From Bacteroidales bacterium (GTDB lineage: Bacteria > Bacteroidota > Bacteroidia > Bacteroidales > UBA12077), in contig JANQHE010000021.1 in assembly GCA_028282785.1 (NCBI GenBank), forward strand, positions 186,001 to 250,000: a DNA stretch of 64,000 bases, given 5' to 3'. Of this stretch, positions 63,634-64,000 are shown piece after piece. The notes beneath the pieces were generated by a model that saw only the letters and a program-made list of their open reading frames with translations, did not search any database and was not told the DNA's origin. The number at the start of each line of letters is the position of its first letter. The stretch's first letter is position 1. The translations under genes were made by a program, and so were the position numbers.

Positions 63634-64000
63634 AAGCATCATTGTATATTTTTTTGTATTTAACCTGATTCTTATTTTGAGCAATAAAGTAATTGCTCAA
63701 CAAGATCCTGTTGCAAAACAAACTCTTGAGGATTTAATTGAAGATATAGCAAGTAATACCGATGAAGAACTGGATTATACCAGTTTGTACGATGATTTGA
63801 ATTACTTCCTGAATAATCCGATCAATTTAAATGCAACAAAACAAGAAGAATTAGAAAAGCTGCAAATATTAAATGATTTTCAAATAAAGAGTTTACTTGA
63901 TTATGTGTACACAAATGGCAAAATGTTATCTATCTATGAACTACAGTTAGTTTATGGATTCTCAATGAATGATATTTTATTGATCCTACCATTTGTAACT
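63623..64000 (+). CDS. Helix-hairpin-helix domain protein, exported (5' part only)
   Basis: 126 codons visible from ATG 63623 to the right edge, no stop reached. Signal peptide (about 6-25, ending VIAQQ), then NNPINLNATKQEELEKLQIL and MLSIYELQLVYGFSMNDILL, typical of the ComEA-like HhH segments of large exported Bacteroidota proteins. The start overlaps the barrel gene by 11 nt, so the two are translationally coupled. Confidence 0.8.
   Translation, partial: MGSRSIIVYFFVFNLILILSNKVIAQQDPVAKQTLEDLIEDIASNTDEELDYTSLYDDLNYFLNNPINLNATKQEELEKLQILNDFQIKSLLDYVYTNGKMLSIYELQLVYGFSMNDILLILPFVT

Noticed and set aside
1-64000. CRISPR arrays, rRNA, tRNA, prophage and transposase genes
   Set aside because: None seen on either strand; gene content is chromosomal backbone throughout.

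Overview
The window is 64 kb of AT-rich chromosome from a member of the Bacteroidota, most likely an anaerobic or facultatively anaerobic lineage in or near the Bacteroidales/Marinilabiliales. The evidence is: promoters of the TTG-N19-TAnnTTTG type; a general lack of Shine-Dalgarno sequences; a THX ribosomal protein; a BlaI/M56-TonB pair; a 7TMR-DISM protein; a PorV/PorQ-like barrel; and anaerobe-style enzymes (hybrid-cluster protein, K+-type membrane pyrophosphatase, KamA-family radical SAM, cyclic 2,3-diphosphoglycerate synthase). I see no rRNA, tRNA, CRISPR array, prophage or intact insertion sequence. Gene content is mostly ordinary chromosomal backbone.

Layout. 1-3.9 kb: a nitrosative-stress cluster (end of an Fe-S protein gene, hcp, two small cupins around a YgbA_NO-family gene) followed by a DUF1684 lipoprotein. 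4-8 kb (minus): saccharopine dehydrogenase-like protein, cyclophilin, CNT nucleoside transporter, DUF151 nuclease. 8.1-10.3 kb: gmhA and a YifB/ComM ATPase. 10.4-18.1 kb: C69 dipeptidase, a secreted protein, a 7TMR-DISM/GAF sensor and hppA. 18.1-24.1 kb: a repeat-bearing spacer, THX with a long tail, a TPR protein, a BlaI/M56-TonB regulatory pair with operators, a thioredoxin-like protein, a DUF4190/DUF2752-like pair and a coiled-coil protein. 24.2-26.5 kb: an orphan OppC-type permease and a GT2 glycosyltransferase.

26.6-31.8 kb holds the most interesting locus: a four-gene plus-strand run encoding an AmmeMemoRadiSam B-A fusion, a small His-bearing membrane protein, a membrane protein with a degenerate spermidine-synthase-like domain, and the AmmeMemoRadiSam radical SAM enzyme. 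Both soluble partners begin with export-like N-termini, so the system may act outside the cytoplasm. It is followed by vanZ and a minus-strand heavy-metal module (CDF-like transporter, DUF302, stand-alone HMA protein, copper-type P-ATPase).

36-42 kb: flippase-like protein, rsmA, mgtE, a PepSY-type membrane protein, a His-rich OB-fold lipoprotein and a MacB-type permease. 42-49.2 kb: purH and the rod-shape operon mreBCD-mrdA-rodA. 49.2-54.7 kb: a long KamA-family enzyme, AcpH-like protein, cyclic 2,3-diphosphoglycerate synthase and a secreted unknown. 54.7-60.6 kb (minus): an M49-like lipoprotein lacking its zinc motif, lipoate ligase, PAP2 phosphatase, obgE, adk, hpt. 60.7-64 kb: purE, an M24 aminopeptidase, a 58-residue small ORF, a PorV/PorQ-like barrel and the start of a helix-hairpin-helix protein.

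All family assignments come from reading motifs by eye. No database search was run.
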